From the NCBI GenBank assembly GCA_023663685.1, contig JAMPHB010000009.1:1-48360 (forward strand): a stretch of DNA of 48,360 nt, written 5' to 3'. How positions within the stretch are numbered: the stretch's first letter is position 1; each line of letters begins with the position of its first letter. The notes below the pieces were generated by a model, which ran no database searches, was not told where the DNA came from, and was given only the letters and a program-made list of their open reading frames with translations. The stretch comes from Blautia sp. GTDB lineage: Bacteria; Bacillota; Clostridia; Lachnospirales; Lachnospiraceae. A program made the position numbers and the translations under genes. Positions 17,526 to 26,411 of the stretch are shown in pieces.

Positions 17526-18710
17526 ATGAAAGAGCTGCGATGGTTTCTGATTCGTACCTTTGTCTGGATCTTAGCTGTAGTGGGCGTAGTGGAATATCTG
17601 CTGATGCAGGCGCTTGAGAGGTTTGTGCTTCCGATAGTGGGCAAATCACTTTTTCCAAATTACACGAGCCGACTGTCCCTGGGGATGGATTCCGTGGCGG
17701 CGCTGGTTCTGGTGCTCCTGTCGCTGCTTTTGTGGGGAATCTCCCGGCTCATACCTGCCCCCATGAACAGTTTGCTCTACTGGATAACCGGGATGCTGGA
17801 GCGGGGAACGGCGACGCTTTTTCCGGCGGCCGGTGAGGGCGTACTGCAGATGGACGGGGGGCACAGGACTGCGCTGGTGAGTTTTCTGCTGGCGGCTTCC
17901 ATAGTGATTCTCCTTCCCTTTGCGGTAGCGGCGGTCGTTTTTGCCCGCATTGTGGCGAAGGAGTTTGCGATGCTGGAGAGGGAGCGGGAAGCGACGCGCA
18001 GAGAGTACGACAGGCAGAGGAATCTCATGCTCTCTGACATTGCCCACGACCTGCGCACGCCGATTACGACAGTGGCGGGCTATGCGACAGCCCTGTCCGA
18101 CGGGATTGCGGAGCCGGAGCGGGTGCAGGAGTACCTGGACGCTATCCACGCCAAGGCGGTGCGGATGAACGAGCTGATTACGCTGCTGTTTGACTATGTG
18201 AAGCTGGACAGTGAGGGCTTTTCCTTAGAAAAGACAAAATTTGACCTCTGTGAACTGCTGCGGGAGAATGCGGCGCTGCTCTACGCCGATGTGGAGGATT
18301 GCCATATGGAGCTTATGGCGGATATTCCGGAAAAGGTCATAGAGCTTGAGGCAGACCGTCTGCAGCTTGCCCGGGTAGTGACGAATCTGCTGGTCAATGC
18401 GATGCGTCACAATTCGGAGGGAACGCACATTGGACTGTTTCTTCTGGAGGAGGAGGAATGTCTGCGGGTGGCGGTCGCGGATACGGGAGCCTGTATCGGG
18501 GAGGAGCTGGAAAAGAAGCTGTTTGAGCCATTCTCCCGGGGAGACAAATCCCGGAGCAGCGGCGGAAGCGGCCTTGGACTGTCCATTGCGAAAAAAGTAG
18601 TGGAGATGCACGGCTTTGCGCTTTTTCTTGTGCAACAGCCGCAGATTCAGAGGCTGGAGGGGCTTGCGCGCTATGCAAAGGCCTTCGTGATAGAGATTCC
18701 TCTTGTCTGA
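17526..18710 (+). CDS. Sensor histidine kinase
   Basis: A 394-residue kinase with two main membrane spans (about 8-28 and 118-145) flanking an extracytoplasmic region that contains a further hydrophobic stretch. A short HAMP-like linker follows. The HisKA domain carries phospho-acceptor His174 in DIAHDLRTP. The HATPase domain has N-box NLLVNAMRHN, DTGACIGEEL (G1) and GGSGLGLSI (G2). It is partner to the response regulator 3 bp upstream. The G1 box reads DTGACI rather than the usual DNGxGI, a mild deviation. Confidence 0.92.
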   Translation: MKELRWFLIRTFVWILAVVGVVEYLLMQALERFVLPIVGKSLFPNYTSRLSLGMDSVAALVLVLLSLLLWGISRLIPAPMNSLLYWITGMLERGTATLFPAAGEGVLQMDGGHRTALVSFLLAASIVILLPFAVAAVVFARIVAKEFAMLEREREATRREYDRQRNLMLSDIAHDLRTPITTVAGYATALSDGIAEPERVQEYLDAIHAKAVRMNELITLLFDYVKLDSEGFSLEKTKFDLCELLRENAALLYADVEDCHMELMADIPEKVIELEADRLQLARVVTNLLVNAMRHNSEGTHIGLFLLEEEECLRVAVADTGACIGEELEKKLFEPFSRGDKSRSSGGSGLGLSIAKKVVEMHGFALFLVQQPQIQRLEGLARYAKAFVIEIPLV

Positions 18711-18742
18711 GACCGGTATTTATTTGAATTGAAAGAAATTCC

Positions 18743-18771
18743 TTGTAAATCCTGCGGGAATTTATTACAAT
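18743..18771 (+). promoter_or_regulatory. Promoter of the NfeD/SPFH operon
   Basis: TTGTAA (18743-18748), 17-bp spacer, TACAAT (18766-18771), 31 bp before the start codon. Confidence 0.6.
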
Positions 18772-18802
18772 AAGTTTTGAGAAAGTGAAAGGGGGACATG
18801 AG

Positions 18803-19258
18803 ATGGGACAGTTTTTTAGTACGCTTAATCCGATGATCGTTCTCTGGCTTCTGCTCTTTATCGCCTTTGTTGCAGGTGAGATTGCGACGGTGGGGCTTAC
18901 CTCCATCTGGTTCGCTGCGGGCGCGCTGGCGGCTCTGATTGCAGCCTGCTGCAGCTTAAACCCTGTGATACAGGTTATTCTATTTGTCGGGGTGTCGGTC
19001 GTGCTTCTTGTGCTGACAAAGACAAGGGTGCAGAATTTTATCAACAGTCACACCCAGAAGACGAATGCAGACCGCGCCGTCGGACAGATTATCCGGATTA
19101 CAGAGCGGGTCAGTAACAGTGATCAAAGCGGAAAAGCTGTCGTCCAGGGGATGGAGTGGACGGTGCGTACCCGTTTGGACAGTGAGGTCATTGAGGAGGG
19201 GGAATCCGCGCGGGTTCTCGAAATCAGCGGCGTCAAGCTCATAGTAGAAAAGATATAA
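18803..19258 (+). CDS. NfeD family membrane protein
   Basis: A 151-residue protein with two to three N-terminal transmembrane segments (LLLFIAFVAGEIATVGL onward) and a C-terminal OB-fold of the NfeD type (about 85-150: VGQIIRITERVSN, then GMEWTVRTRLDSEVIEEGE). ATG 18803 is chosen with GGGGGACAT upstream; a GTG at 18785 would overlap that site. NfeD proteins are partners of SPFH-domain proteins, and one is encoded 13 bp downstream. This short form lacks the ClpP-like protease domain of long NfeD. Confidence 0.9.
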   Translation: MGQFFSTLNPMIVLWLLLFIAFVAGEIATVGLTSIWFAAGALAALIAACCSLNPVIQVILFVGVSVVLLVLTKTRVQNFINSHTQKTNADRAVGQIIRITERVSNSDQSGKAVVQGMEWTVRTRLDSEVIEEGESARVLEISGVKLIVEKI

Positions 19259-19271
19259 AGGAGGATTTGTT

Positions 19272-20198
19272 ATGGGCCCAATTATTATACTATTGGTTAT
19301 TTTGGTTATTCTACTCATCATCCTTGCAAGCTGTGTGAAGATTGTTCCGCAGGCAACGGCGATGGTGGTGGAGCGGCTGGGAGGTTATCTGACGACATGG
19401 TCGGTGGGACTTCACTTCAGATGGCCTTTTATCGACCGGGTGGCAAGGCGTGTTACCCTAAAGGAGCAGGTGGTGGATTTTCCGCCCCAGCCGGTAATCA
19501 CGAAGGATAATGTAACCATGCAGATTGACACGGTCGTGTATTTCCAGATTACTGATCCGAAGCTGTATGCGTATGGTGTGGAGAATCCGATCATGGCGAT
19601 CGAGAATCTGACCGCCACCACGCTCCGTAATATTATCGGTGATATGGAGCTGGACGAGACGCTGACTTCGAGAGAGACGATCAATACGAAGATGCGCGCG
19701 ACGCTGGACGAGGCTACCGACCCGTGGGGTATCAAGGTGAACCGTGTCGAGCTCAAAAACATCATTCCGCCGAAAGCTATTCAGGACGCGATGGAGAAGC
19801 AGATGAAGGCGGAGCGTGAGCGCCGTGAGGCGATTCTTCGCGCCGAGGGTGAAAAGAAGTCCACGATTCTTGTGGCAGAGGGTAATAAGGAGTCTGCGAT
19901 TCTGGATGCAGAGGCTGAGAAGCAGGCGGCGATTCTGCGGGCGGAGGCAAAGAGAGAGGCCACTGTTAAGGAGGCCGAGGGTCAGGCGGAGGCCATTCTT
20001 AAGATTCAGCAGGCCAATGCGGACGGACTCCGTATGCTAAAGGAGGCCGGGCCGGACAGTGCGGTGCTCCAGCTCAAGAGTCTGGAGGCATTTGCCAAGG
20101 CTGCGGACGGGCAGGCGACAAAGATTATCATTCCTTCCGAAATTCAGGGAATCGCGGGGCTCTCCAAGTCCATTGTCGAGGCGGCGAAGGACGTGTAG
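19272..20198 (+). CDS. SPFH/Band 7 protein (paraslipin/QmcA-like)
   Basis: A 308-residue membrane-anchored SPFH protein. One N-terminal hydrophobic anchor (about 2-22) precedes the SPFH domain (about 25-185, with VVERLGGYLTTWSVGLHFRW and MAIENLTATTLRNIIGDMEL). A long Ala/Glu/Lys coiled coil follows (about 175-245, repeated ILRAEGEKKS-type units). Such proteins form membrane microdomain cages. AAAGGAGG precedes the ATG and a strong terminator follows the gene. It is paired with NfeD, as is usual for this family. Confidence 0.92.
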   Translation: MGPIIILLVILVILLIILASCVKIVPQATAMVVERLGGYLTTWSVGLHFRWPFIDRVARRVTLKEQVVDFPPQPVITKDNVTMQIDTVVYFQITDPKLYAYGVENPIMAIENLTATTLRNIIGDMELDETLTSRETINTKMRATLDEATDPWGIKVNRVELKNIIPPKAIQDAMEKQMKAERERREAILRAEGEKKSTILVAEGNKESAILDAEAEKQAAILRAEAKREATVKEAEGQAEAILKIQQANADGLRMLKEAGPDSAVLQLKSLEAFAKAADGQATKIIIPSEIQGIAGLSKSIVEAAKDV

Positions 20199-20224
20199 AA
20201 TAGATATTGTTGTATGGATTCGGG

Positions 20225-20262
20225 GAACCCTCTACATTTTGTAGAGGGTTCTCTTTCTTTTG
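20225..20262 (+). terminator. Rho-independent terminator after the SPFH gene
   Basis: Perfect 11-bp stem GAACCCTCTAC/GTAGAGGGTTC (20225-20235, 20241-20251) with a five-base loop and a T-rich tail. Confidence 0.9.
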
Positions 20263-20301
20263 GAACGAAATCCGAAAATGCTTTATTTGCACTCCCGGAA
20301 A

Positions 20302-20310
20302 TGCTATAAT
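20302..20310 (+). promoter_or_regulatory. Extended -10 promoter of gdpP
   Basis: TGCTATAAT, an extended -10 with perfect hexamer at 20305-20310. The -35 is poor (TTTATT, 17 bp upstream). Confidence 0.55.
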
Positions 20311-20350
20311 AGCTATAGTATTCCGTTTGGAAGCAAATAAGGAGAGTTAG

Positions 20351-22402
20351 ATGAAGTCAAAGATTCGATTTAGAGGCAAGCTCAAGCTCTATCTGTGCTG
20401 GCCATTGGTTTTGACCATACTGCTGGTTTTAGCGGCGGTTGGGCTGTTCTTTTACGATGTGACTGTCGGTGTGGTGGTGGCTGCATTTACGGTGATTTAT
20501 CTGACGGTGGAGCTGTCTTTTTACCATTATATGAAGCCCCATCTGGCAAATGAGATCATAAATTTTGCGACCCAGTATGCGACAGTGCAGAAGCGGCTGC
20601 TGAATGAGTTTGAGATTCCATATGCTCTGTTAGACCATACGGGTAAGGTGCTCTGGGTCAATGAGCAGTTTACGGAGCTGACCGGGGTGGACAGAGAATA
20701 CCACAAGTCAGTGACAACGCTTTTCCCCGCTGTCACGAGGGATTTTTTACAGAAGAACGAGGGCGTGGGTACGCTCAGGGTAGAACGGAATGACAGAATT
20801 TTTCGGATTTCACTGAACCGGATCTATTTTGATTCTATCATAGAGCAGAGTCTGAATCTGGATCTGGCGGGTTCGGAGGATTTTCTGACGGCGATTTATC
20901 TGTTCGATGAGACAGAGCTGGACCGCTATAAGCAGGAGAATCAGGAACAGAAGCAGGTGGCGGCTTTTGTCTACATCGACAATTACGATGAGGCGCTGGA
21001 CAGTATTGAGACTGTGAAGCGCTCGCTTTTGATCGCGTTGATCGACCGGAAGGTGACACAGTATTTTACGAAGCTGGACGCGCTGGTGTGCAAAATTGAG
21101 AAGGACAAATACTTTGTGGTTTTCAAATACAAGAATCTGCAGATGCTGGAGGAGGACAAATTCAGTATTCTCGAAGAGGTGAAATCCGTCAAAGTGGGCA
21201 ATGAGATGGCGGTGACGCTGAGCATCGGCGTGGGAATCCGGGGAGATTCCTACAATGAGAGCTACGATTATGCCCGGGCTGCCATTGATCTGGCGCTGGG
21301 GCGCGGCGGAGATCAGGTAGTGGTCAAGGAGGAGGAGGAGACCTCCTACTATGGCGGCAAGGCGAAGGAGGTAGCGCGGAACACCCGCGTAAAGGCGAGG
21401 GTGAAGGCGCAGGCTCTGCGGGAGATTATGCTGAGCCGTCAGAATGTTCTGATCATGGGGCATTCCTGCACAGATGTGGATTCCTTAGGCGCCGGAATTG
21501 GCATTTTTTGCGCCGCCCGCACCCTTGGGAAAAAGGCGCAGATTGTCATTAACAATCCCAGCAGCTCCATACGTCCGTTCTTAGAGAGCTTTTCGCCGGA
21601 GGACGATTACCCGGAGGATATGTTTGTGGACAGCGAGGAGGCGCTGGAGATGGTGAGCCGTGGCTCCGTGGTCATGGTAGTGGATACGAACCGGCCGAGT
21701 TATACGGAGTGCCCGGAGCTTCTAAAGCGTGCGGATTCTATCGTGGTGTTTGACCATCACAGGCAGGGCAGCGAGGTGATTGAGAATCCGCTTCTTTCCT
21801 ATATTGAGCCTTACGCTTCTTCCGCCTGCGAGATGGTGGCGGAGGTGCTGCAGTATTTTCAGGAGGGGCTCAGGCTTTCGGCGGCGGAGGCGGACTGTCT
21901 CTATGCCGGAATTTTGATTGATACGAACAACTTTATGACAAAGACGGGAGTTCGCACCTTTGAGGCGGCGGCATATTTGAAGCGGTCGGGAGCGGACGTG
22001 ACCCGGGTGCGGAAAATGCTCCGCAATGACATGGCGGGCTACCGGGCGCGGGCGGAGACGGTGTCCCATGCGGAGGTATACCGCGGAGCCTATGCGATTG
22101 CGGTATGTCCCAGCGAGGATCTGGAAAGTCCCACCGTCGTGGGAGCGCAGGCGGCCAACGAGCTTTTGAATATTATCGGTATCAAGGCGTCTTTTGTGCT
22201 TACGGATTATGCCGGTAAAATCCATATCAGCGCCCGCTCGATCGACGAGATCAATGTGCAGCTGATCATGGAGCGCATGGGCGGCGGCGGCCATCTGAAT
22301 GTGGCGGCCACACAGCTTAAGGACTGTAGTATTCAGCAGGCAAAGAGGCAGATCCGCGAGACGCTGGACGAGATGATAAATGAAGGAGATATTGAATTAT
22401 GA
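20351..22402 (+). CDS. gdpP: GdpP-type cyclic-di-AMP phosphodiesterase
   Basis: A 683-residue protein with the GdpP architecture: two N-terminal transmembrane segments (about 10-55), a PAS domain (about 85-180), a degenerate GGDEF domain (about 195-330) and a C-terminal DHH-DHHA1 phosphodiesterase (about 360-680). DHH motifs are intact: GHSCTDVDS (about 369), [15 protein letters not shown] (about 465) and GGGGHLNVA (about 644). It hydrolyses c-di-AMP, the messenger for turgor and cell-wall control in Firmicutes. It overlaps rplI by ATGA, and the gdpP-rplI-dnaB order is conserved in the phylum. Confidence 0.96.
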   Translation: MKSKIRFRGKLKLYLCWPLVLTILLVLAAVGLFFYDVTVGVVVAAFTVIYLTVELSFYHYMKPHLANEIINFATQYATVQKRLLNEFEIPYALLDHTGKVLWVNEQFTELTGVDREYHKSVTTLFPAVTRDFLQKNEGVGTLRVERNDRIFRISLNRIYFDSIIEQSLNLDLAGSEDFLTAIYLFDETELDRYKQENQEQKQVAAFVYIDNYDEALDSIETVKRSLLIALIDRKVTQYFTKLDALVCKIEKDKYFVVFKYKNLQMLEEDKFSILEEVKSVKVGNEMAVTLSIGVGIRGDSYNESYDYARAAIDLALGRGGDQVVVKEEEETSYYGGKAKEVARNTRVKARVKAQALREIMLSRQNVLIMGHSCTDVDSLGAGIGIFCAARTLGKKAQIVINNPSSSIRPFLESFSPEDDYPEDMFVDSEEALEMVSRGSVVMVVDTNRPSYTECPELLKRADSIVVFDHHRQGSEVIENPLLSYIEPYASSACEMVAEVLQYFQEGLRLSAAEADCLYAGILIDTNNFMTKTGVRTFEAAAYLKRSGADVTRVRKMLRNDMAGYRARAETVSHAEVYRGAYAIAVCPSEDLESPTVVGAQAANELLNIIGIKASFVLTDYAGKIHISARSIDEINVQLIMERMGGGGHLNVAATQLKDCSIQQAKRQIRETLDEMINEGDIEL

Positions 22403-22845
22403 AGATAATTTTGTTAGAGGACGTAAAGTCACTGGGCAAAAAAGGGGATATTGTGAACGTCAGCGACGGCTACGCCCGCAATGCCATTCTTCCGAAGAAG
22501 CTCGGAGTCGAGGCTACCGGAAAGAACTTAAACGACTTAAAGCTTCAAAACCAGCATAAAGACAAGGTGGCGGCGGAGAATCTGGAGAACGCAAAGCAGC
22601 TTGCCCGGATTATTGAGAAGACTACCGTGGAGGTGAAGCTAAAGGGCGGAGAGGGAGGAAAGGCTTTCGGCTCTGTCTCCTCAAAGGAAATTTCCCAGGC
22701 GGCGAAGGAGCAGGCGGGACTGGATATCGACAAGAAGAAGATGCACCTAAAGGAGAATCTCAAGAATCTTGGAAGCTATGAGGTTATGGTAAAGCTGCAC
22801 CCGCAGGTGACGGCGAAGCTGACAGTCCGTGTGGTGGAGGAATAG
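22399..22845 (+). CDS. rplI: 50S ribosomal protein L9
   Basis: A 148-residue L9 of normal length. The N-terminal domain [17 protein letters not shown] followed by [13 protein letters not shown] is diagnostic. A long central helix and the C-terminal domain (about 80-148) follow. The start codon overlaps the gdpP stop (ATGA), which implies translational coupling. Confidence 0.98.
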   Translation: MKIILLEDVKSLGKKGDIVNVSDGYARNAILPKKLGVEATGKNLNDLKLQNQHKDKVAAENLENAKQLARIIEKTTVEVKLKGGEGGKAFGSVSSKEISQAAKEQAGLDIDKKKMHLKENLKNLGSYEVMVKLHPQVTAKLTVRVVEE

Positions 22846-22863
22846 ATATTAGGAGGGATTCTC

Positions 22864-24195
22864 GTGGAGGATGCATTGATTAAGCGGGTGATGCCCAACA
22901 GCTTAGAAGCGGAGCAGTCCGTTGTCGGCTCGATGATCATGGACAAGGATGCGATTGTCACAGCCATGGAACAGCTTTTGACGGAGGACTTTTACCATAA
23001 GCAGTACGGGGTTCTTTTTGACGCTATGATTGAGCTCTACAGCGAGGGGCAGCCGGTGGATCTGGTGACCCTGCAGAATAAGCTGAAAGAAAAGGATGTG
23101 CCCAGCGAGATTTCCAGCCTCGAGTTTGTGGGGGAGCTGGTGCGCGCGGTTCCCACTTCTGCGAATATTAAGTACTATTGTAATATCGTGAAGGAAAACT
23201 CCATGAAACGGAAGCTGATCCGGGTCACGGAGGATATTGGAAATGAATGCTATGCGGGGAAGGAATCCTTAGAGAGCGTGATGGATAAGACGGAGCACGA
23301 TATTTTTGCTCTGTTGTCCAGCCGAACCAGCGGTGACTTTGTGCCGATCCGGCAGGTGGTGATGAATGCGCTGGAGCGAATTGAGAAGGCCTCCCAGCAG
23401 TCCGGCACGGTGACGGGAATTCCTACGGGTTTTATTGATCTGGATTACCGGACGGCAGGGCTGCAGCCCTCGGATCTGGTGCTGATAGCGGCGCGTCCCT
23501 CTATGGGCAAGACCGCCTTTGTTCTGAATATTGCCCAGTATGTAGCGTTTCACGAGCATTTATCCTGCGCAGTCTTTTCTCTTGAGATGTCGAAGGAGCA
23601 GCTTGTGAACCGGCTTTTTTCTCTGGAGTCCCGGGTGGATGCGCAGGCACTGCGCACAGGAAATCTGTCGGATGCGGACTGGGAAAAGCTGGTGGAGGGC
23701 GCAGGTATTATTGGCGACTCAAAGCTGATCATTGACGATACGCCGGGAATCAGTATCTCTGAGCTCCGCAGCAAATGCCGGAAGTATAAACTGGAGCATG
23801 GGCTTGATATTATTATTATTGATTATCTGCAGCTCATGTCGGGTTCTGGCAGGAATACGGACAGCCGCCAGCAGGAAATTTCGGATATTTCCCGTTCTCT
23901 GAAAGCGCTGGCGAGAGAGCTGAATGTGCCGGTGGTCGCATTGTCCCAGTTGTCCCGCGCGGTAGAGCAGCGGCCGGATCACAGACCGATGCTCTCGGAT
24001 CTCCGTGAGTCCGGGGCTATCGAGCAGGACGCCGATGTGGTGATGTTCATTTACCGGGACGATTACTATAATAAGGACACGGAGCTTAAGGGAATCTCGG
24101 AGATTATTATTGCCAAGCAGAGAAACGGTCCGATTGGGACGGTGAACCTTGCATGGCTGCCGGAATATACCAAATTTGCCAATTTGGAGCATTGA
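22864..24195 (+). CDS. dnaB: Replicative DNA helicase
   Basis: A 443-residue DnaB of normal length with an N-terminal primase-interacting domain (about 1-110, PNSLEAEQSVVGSM) and a RecA-like C-terminal domain. Walker A is ARPSMGKTAF (about 208), Walker B is IIIIDYLQLM, and the DnaB signature SDLRESGAIEQDADVV is present. It starts at GTG 22864 with AGGAGGG six bases upstream. It unwinds DNA at the fork. Confidence 0.97.
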   Translation: MEDALIKRVMPNSLEAEQSVVGSMIMDKDAIVTAMEQLLTEDFYHKQYGVLFDAMIELYSEGQPVDLVTLQNKLKEKDVPSEISSLEFVGELVRAVPTSANIKYYCNIVKENSMKRKLIRVTEDIGNECYAGKESLESVMDKTEHDIFALLSSRTSGDFVPIRQVVMNALERIEKASQQSGTVTGIPTGFIDLDYRTAGLQPSDLVLIAARPSMGKTAFVLNIAQYVAFHEHLSCAVFSLEMSKEQLVNRLFSLESRVDAQALRTGNLSDADWEKLVEGAGIIGDSKLIIDDTPGISISELRSKCRKYKLEHGLDIIIIDYLQLMSGSGRNTDSRQQEISDISRSLKALARELNVPVVALSQLSRAVEQRPDHRPMLSDLRESGAIEQDADVVMFIYRDDYYNKDTELKGISEIIIAKQRNGPIGTVNLAWLPEYTKFANLEH

Positions 24196-24231
24196 TGCTT
24201 TGTCTAAAATAGAATACATGCGGAAATCCTC

Positions 24232-24260
24232 TTGAACTTCCAGTTAATTTGTACTATGAT
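24232..24260 (+). promoter_or_regulatory. Promoter of the ferredoxin gene
   Basis: TTGAAC (24232-24237), 17-bp spacer, TATGAT (24255-24260), 51 bp upstream of the ATG. Confidence 0.7.
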
Positions 24261-24311
24261 ACGAATAAGCCGAAAGGCAAATATTGATCAATATATAAGG
24301 AGGAATTCAAT

Positions 24312-24482
24312 ATGGCATACGTTATTTCTGATTCATGCGTTAGCTGTGGTACATGTGCGGGCGAGTGCCCGGTAGGAGCTATCTCTGCAGGAGCTTCCCA
24401 GTATGAGATTGATGGAAATACCTGCGTAGACTGCGGTACATGTGCAGGTGTTTGCCCGACCGGAGCGATTTCCCAGGGCTAA
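24312..24482 (+). CDS. 2[4Fe-4S] ferredoxin
   Basis: A 56-residue clostridial-type ferredoxin. Two CxxCxxCxxxCP motifs are present (CVSCGTCAGECP near the N-terminus and CVDCGTCAGVCP near the C-terminus), each followed by xGAIS, so all eight cysteine ligands for two [4Fe-4S] clusters are in place. AAGGAGGA precedes the ATG. It has its own promoter and a strong terminator, so it is a monocistronic and probably highly expressed electron carrier. Confidence 0.97.
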   Translation: MAYVISDSCVSCGTCAGECPVGAISAGASQYEIDGNTCVDCGTCAGVCPTGAISQG

Positions 24483-24504
24483 TACGCAACATAATGAAAG
24501 AAGG

Positions 24505-24533
24505 AACCCCCGGGCTGTGACCCGGGGGTTTTT
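24505..24533 (+). terminator. Strong terminator after the ferredoxin
   Basis: Perfect 10-bp GC-rich stem AACCCCCGGG/CCCGGGGGTT (24505-24514, 24521-24530) with a six-base loop, then TTT. Confidence 0.95.
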
Positions 24534-24552
24534 GACTATACGCAGCTTACAG

Positions 24553-24580
24553 AGAATCCGGATTTACTGGATTCTTTTTT
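24553..24580 (+). terminator. Second tandem terminator
   Basis: Stem AGAATCC/GGATTCT (24553-24559, 24569-24575) with a nine-base loop and TTTTT. It lies 20 bp after the first terminator, insulating the fructose operon. Confidence 0.7.
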
Positions 24581-24652
24581 GTGCAGCTTTCGTTTGTATG
24601 GAATGCACAATTTTTAAGGTGGCTTTTTGTGAACGATTTTGAAAGAAAGAGG

Positions 24653-24681
24653 TTGAATTTGAATGAATCAGCGAATATAAT
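24653..24681 (+). promoter_or_regulatory. Promoter of the fructose operon
   Basis: TTGAAT (24653-24658), 17-bp spacer, perfect TATAAT (24676-24681), 60 bp before fruR. Confidence 0.8.
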
Positions 24682-24711
24682 AAGAATATAGATGAATGAA
24701 TTTGAACGAAT
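24654..24711 (+). promoter_or_regulatory. Direct repeats, likely FruR operators
   Basis: TGAATTTGAATGAAT (24654-24668) recurs as TGAATTTGAACGAAT (24697-24711), 14 of 15 identical and 43 bp apart, about four helical turns. A shorter CGAATATAA repeat lies at 24672 and 24707. The first long copy overlaps the -35 and the second lies downstream of the start site. This fits a DeoR-type repressor, probably the adjacent fruR product; binding is inferred. Confidence 0.6.
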
Positions 24712-24740
24712 ATAAATGAATAAGAAAGAAGAGCGAAGTC

Positions 24741-25487
24741 ATGCTGACGGAGGAAAGATTTTCAAAAATTTTGTCCATAATAGAAACGAGGGGAAGCGCA
24801 ACCGTGCAGGAACTGATGGCGGAGCTGGAGGCTTCGGAATCTACCGTGCGCAGGGATCTGAACGCTATGGATGGAAACGGGCTGGTGACGAAGGTTCACG
24901 GCGGCGCGATTGCAAAGAGACAGAAAATCCACTCGCATGATGAGAATCTGACAAGCCGACAGATGTTGAACGCGGAGGAAAAGCGCGCCATCGGAAGGTA
25001 CGCGGCAGCTTTGATTGAGGACGGGGATTTTGTATACATTGACGCGGGGACGACCACCGGAATGATGCTGGAGTATATAACTGCGGAGCATGTGGTGTGT
25101 GTCACGAATGCGGTGGGTCACGCGAGGAGTCTGGCGGAGCGGGGATACCGGGTCTACATTCTGGGCGGCGAGTTCAAATCCGCCACGGAGGCGATTGTCG
25201 GTGAGGAGGCGCTGGAGGCACTGGATAAATACAATTTTACCAGAGGCTTTTTCGGCACGAACGGCATCAGCACGGCGAAGGGTTTTTCCACTCCGGAGGT
25301 GCGGGAGGCCATGGTGAAGAAAAGGGCGATGGAAAACTGCAAGGAGCGTTATATTCTGGCGGATCACACAAAGTTCGAGCAGCTTTCAAGCGTGAAGTTT
25401 GCAGAGTTTGAGCAGGCAGCCGTGATCACAGAGGGGCCGCTTCCGCCGTCCCTTAAGAGATATAATAATATTATGGAGGTGAGATAA
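24741..25487 (+). CDS. fruR: DeoR-family regulator of fructose operon
   Basis: A 248-residue DeoR/GlpR repressor. The N-terminal helix-turn-helix (about 3-57) contains ILSIIETRGSATVQELMAEL and ASESTVRRDL. The C-terminal sugar-phosphate sensor domain (about 75-235) has DAGTTTGMM and ADHTKFEQ. It abuts fruK with no gap. In this family fructose 1-phosphate is the usual inducer, which fits an operon that makes and consumes that ester. The ribosome binding site is weak (GAAGAGCGAAG). Confidence 0.92.
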   Translation: MLTEERFSKILSIIETRGSATVQELMAELEASESTVRRDLNAMDGNGLVTKVHGGAIAKRQKIHSHDENLTSRQMLNAEEKRAIGRYAAALIEDGDFVYIDAGTTTGMMLEYITAEHVVCVTNAVGHARSLAERGYRVYILGGEFKSATEAIVGEEALEALDKYNFTRGFFGTNGISTAKGFSTPEVREAMVKKRAMENCKERYILADHTKFEQLSSVKFAEFEQAAVITEGPLPPSLKRYNNIMEVR

Positions 25488-26411
25488 ATGATTTATACTG
25501 TAACCTTTAATCCGTCCCTGGATTACATCGTTACCGTGCAGGATTTTATGACGGGAGTGGTGAACCGGACGAGTAAGGAGATTCTTTTTCCCGGGGGAAA
25601 GGGCATCAATGTGTCCATAGTCCTGAAAAATCTGGGCTGTGAGAACACGGCGCTGGGATTTATGGCGGGCTTTACCGGGCAGGAGATCAGCCGCCTTCTC
25701 GGGGAAAAGGGCGTCAGCGCAGATTTTATCCATGTATCCTCCGGCAACAGCCGTATTAACGTAAAGCTCCGGGCACAGAAGGAGACAGAGATCAACGGGC
25801 AGGGGCCGCAGATTGATACGGAAGATATCCGGCGGCTCTACGCAAAGCTGGATCAGCTCGTGGAGGGAGATACGCTGGTGCTGGCCGGAAGTATCCCGGA
25901 TACGATGCCGGAATCCATGTATATGGATATCATGGAGCATCTGCAGGGGCGGGGACTGCATATTGTAGTGGATGCGACAAAGGAGCTTTTGATGAATGTA
26001 CTTCCTTACCGGCCGTTTCTCATCAAGCCCAATAACCATGAGCTCGGGGAGATTTTTCACACTGTGCTCACGGAGAAGGAGGAGGTAATCCGTTATGCGA
26101 GGGAGCTGCAGGCGCAGGGCGCAAAAAATGTGCTGGTTTCCATGGCAGGGGATGGCGCGGTGCTTGTAGCGGAGGACGGAAAGGAATACCGGATGGAGGC
26201 TCCGCAGGGACACGTCGTGAACTCGGTGGGGGCAGGAGATTCGATGGTGGCAGGTTTTCTCTATGGCTATATGGCCACCGGAAGCTATGAGGATGCCTTT
26301 CGCTATGGCGTGTGTACGGGAAGCGCAAGCGCGTTTTCCGAGGAGCTTGCCACAAAGGAAGAGGTTTTGAACCTGTTGGAAAAGGTAAATGATAAAGGAG
26401 GGATTTTATGA
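25488..26411 (+). CDS. fruK: 1-phosphofructokinase
   Basis: A 307-residue PfkB-family kinase that phosphorylates fructose 1-phosphate to fructose 1,6-bisphosphate. It opens with MIYTVTFNPSLDYIV, has the substrate-binding GGKGINVS and the second PfkB signature VGAGDSMVAGF with catalytic Asp near residue 250. GGAGGTGA precedes the ATG. Its stop overlaps the fruA start (ATGA). Confidence 0.95.
   Translation: MIYTVTFNPSLDYIVTVQDFMTGVVNRTSKEILFPGGKGINVSIVLKNLGCENTALGFMAGFTGQEISRLLGEKGVSADFIHVSSGNSRINVKLRAQKETEINGQGPQIDTEDIRRLYAKLDQLVEGDTLVLAGSIPDTMPESMYMDIMEHLQGRGLHIVVDATKELLMNVLPYRPFLIKPNNHELGEIFHTVLTEKEEVIRYARELQAQGAKNVLVSMAGDGAVLVAEDGKEYRMEAPQGHVVNSVGAGDSMVAGFLYGYMATGSYEDAFRYGVCTGSASAFSEELATKEEVLNLLEKVNDKGGIL

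Noticed and set aside
16836-18710. Two-component pair as a vancomycin-resistance VanRS system
   Set aside because: The regulator is VanR-like, but no vanH, vanA/B, vanX or other resistance genes are nearby; OmpR-type pairs are common.
24625-24645. CcpA cre site before the fructose promoter
   Set aside because: TGTGAACGATTTTG deviates from the cre consensus at several positions and is not symmetric.
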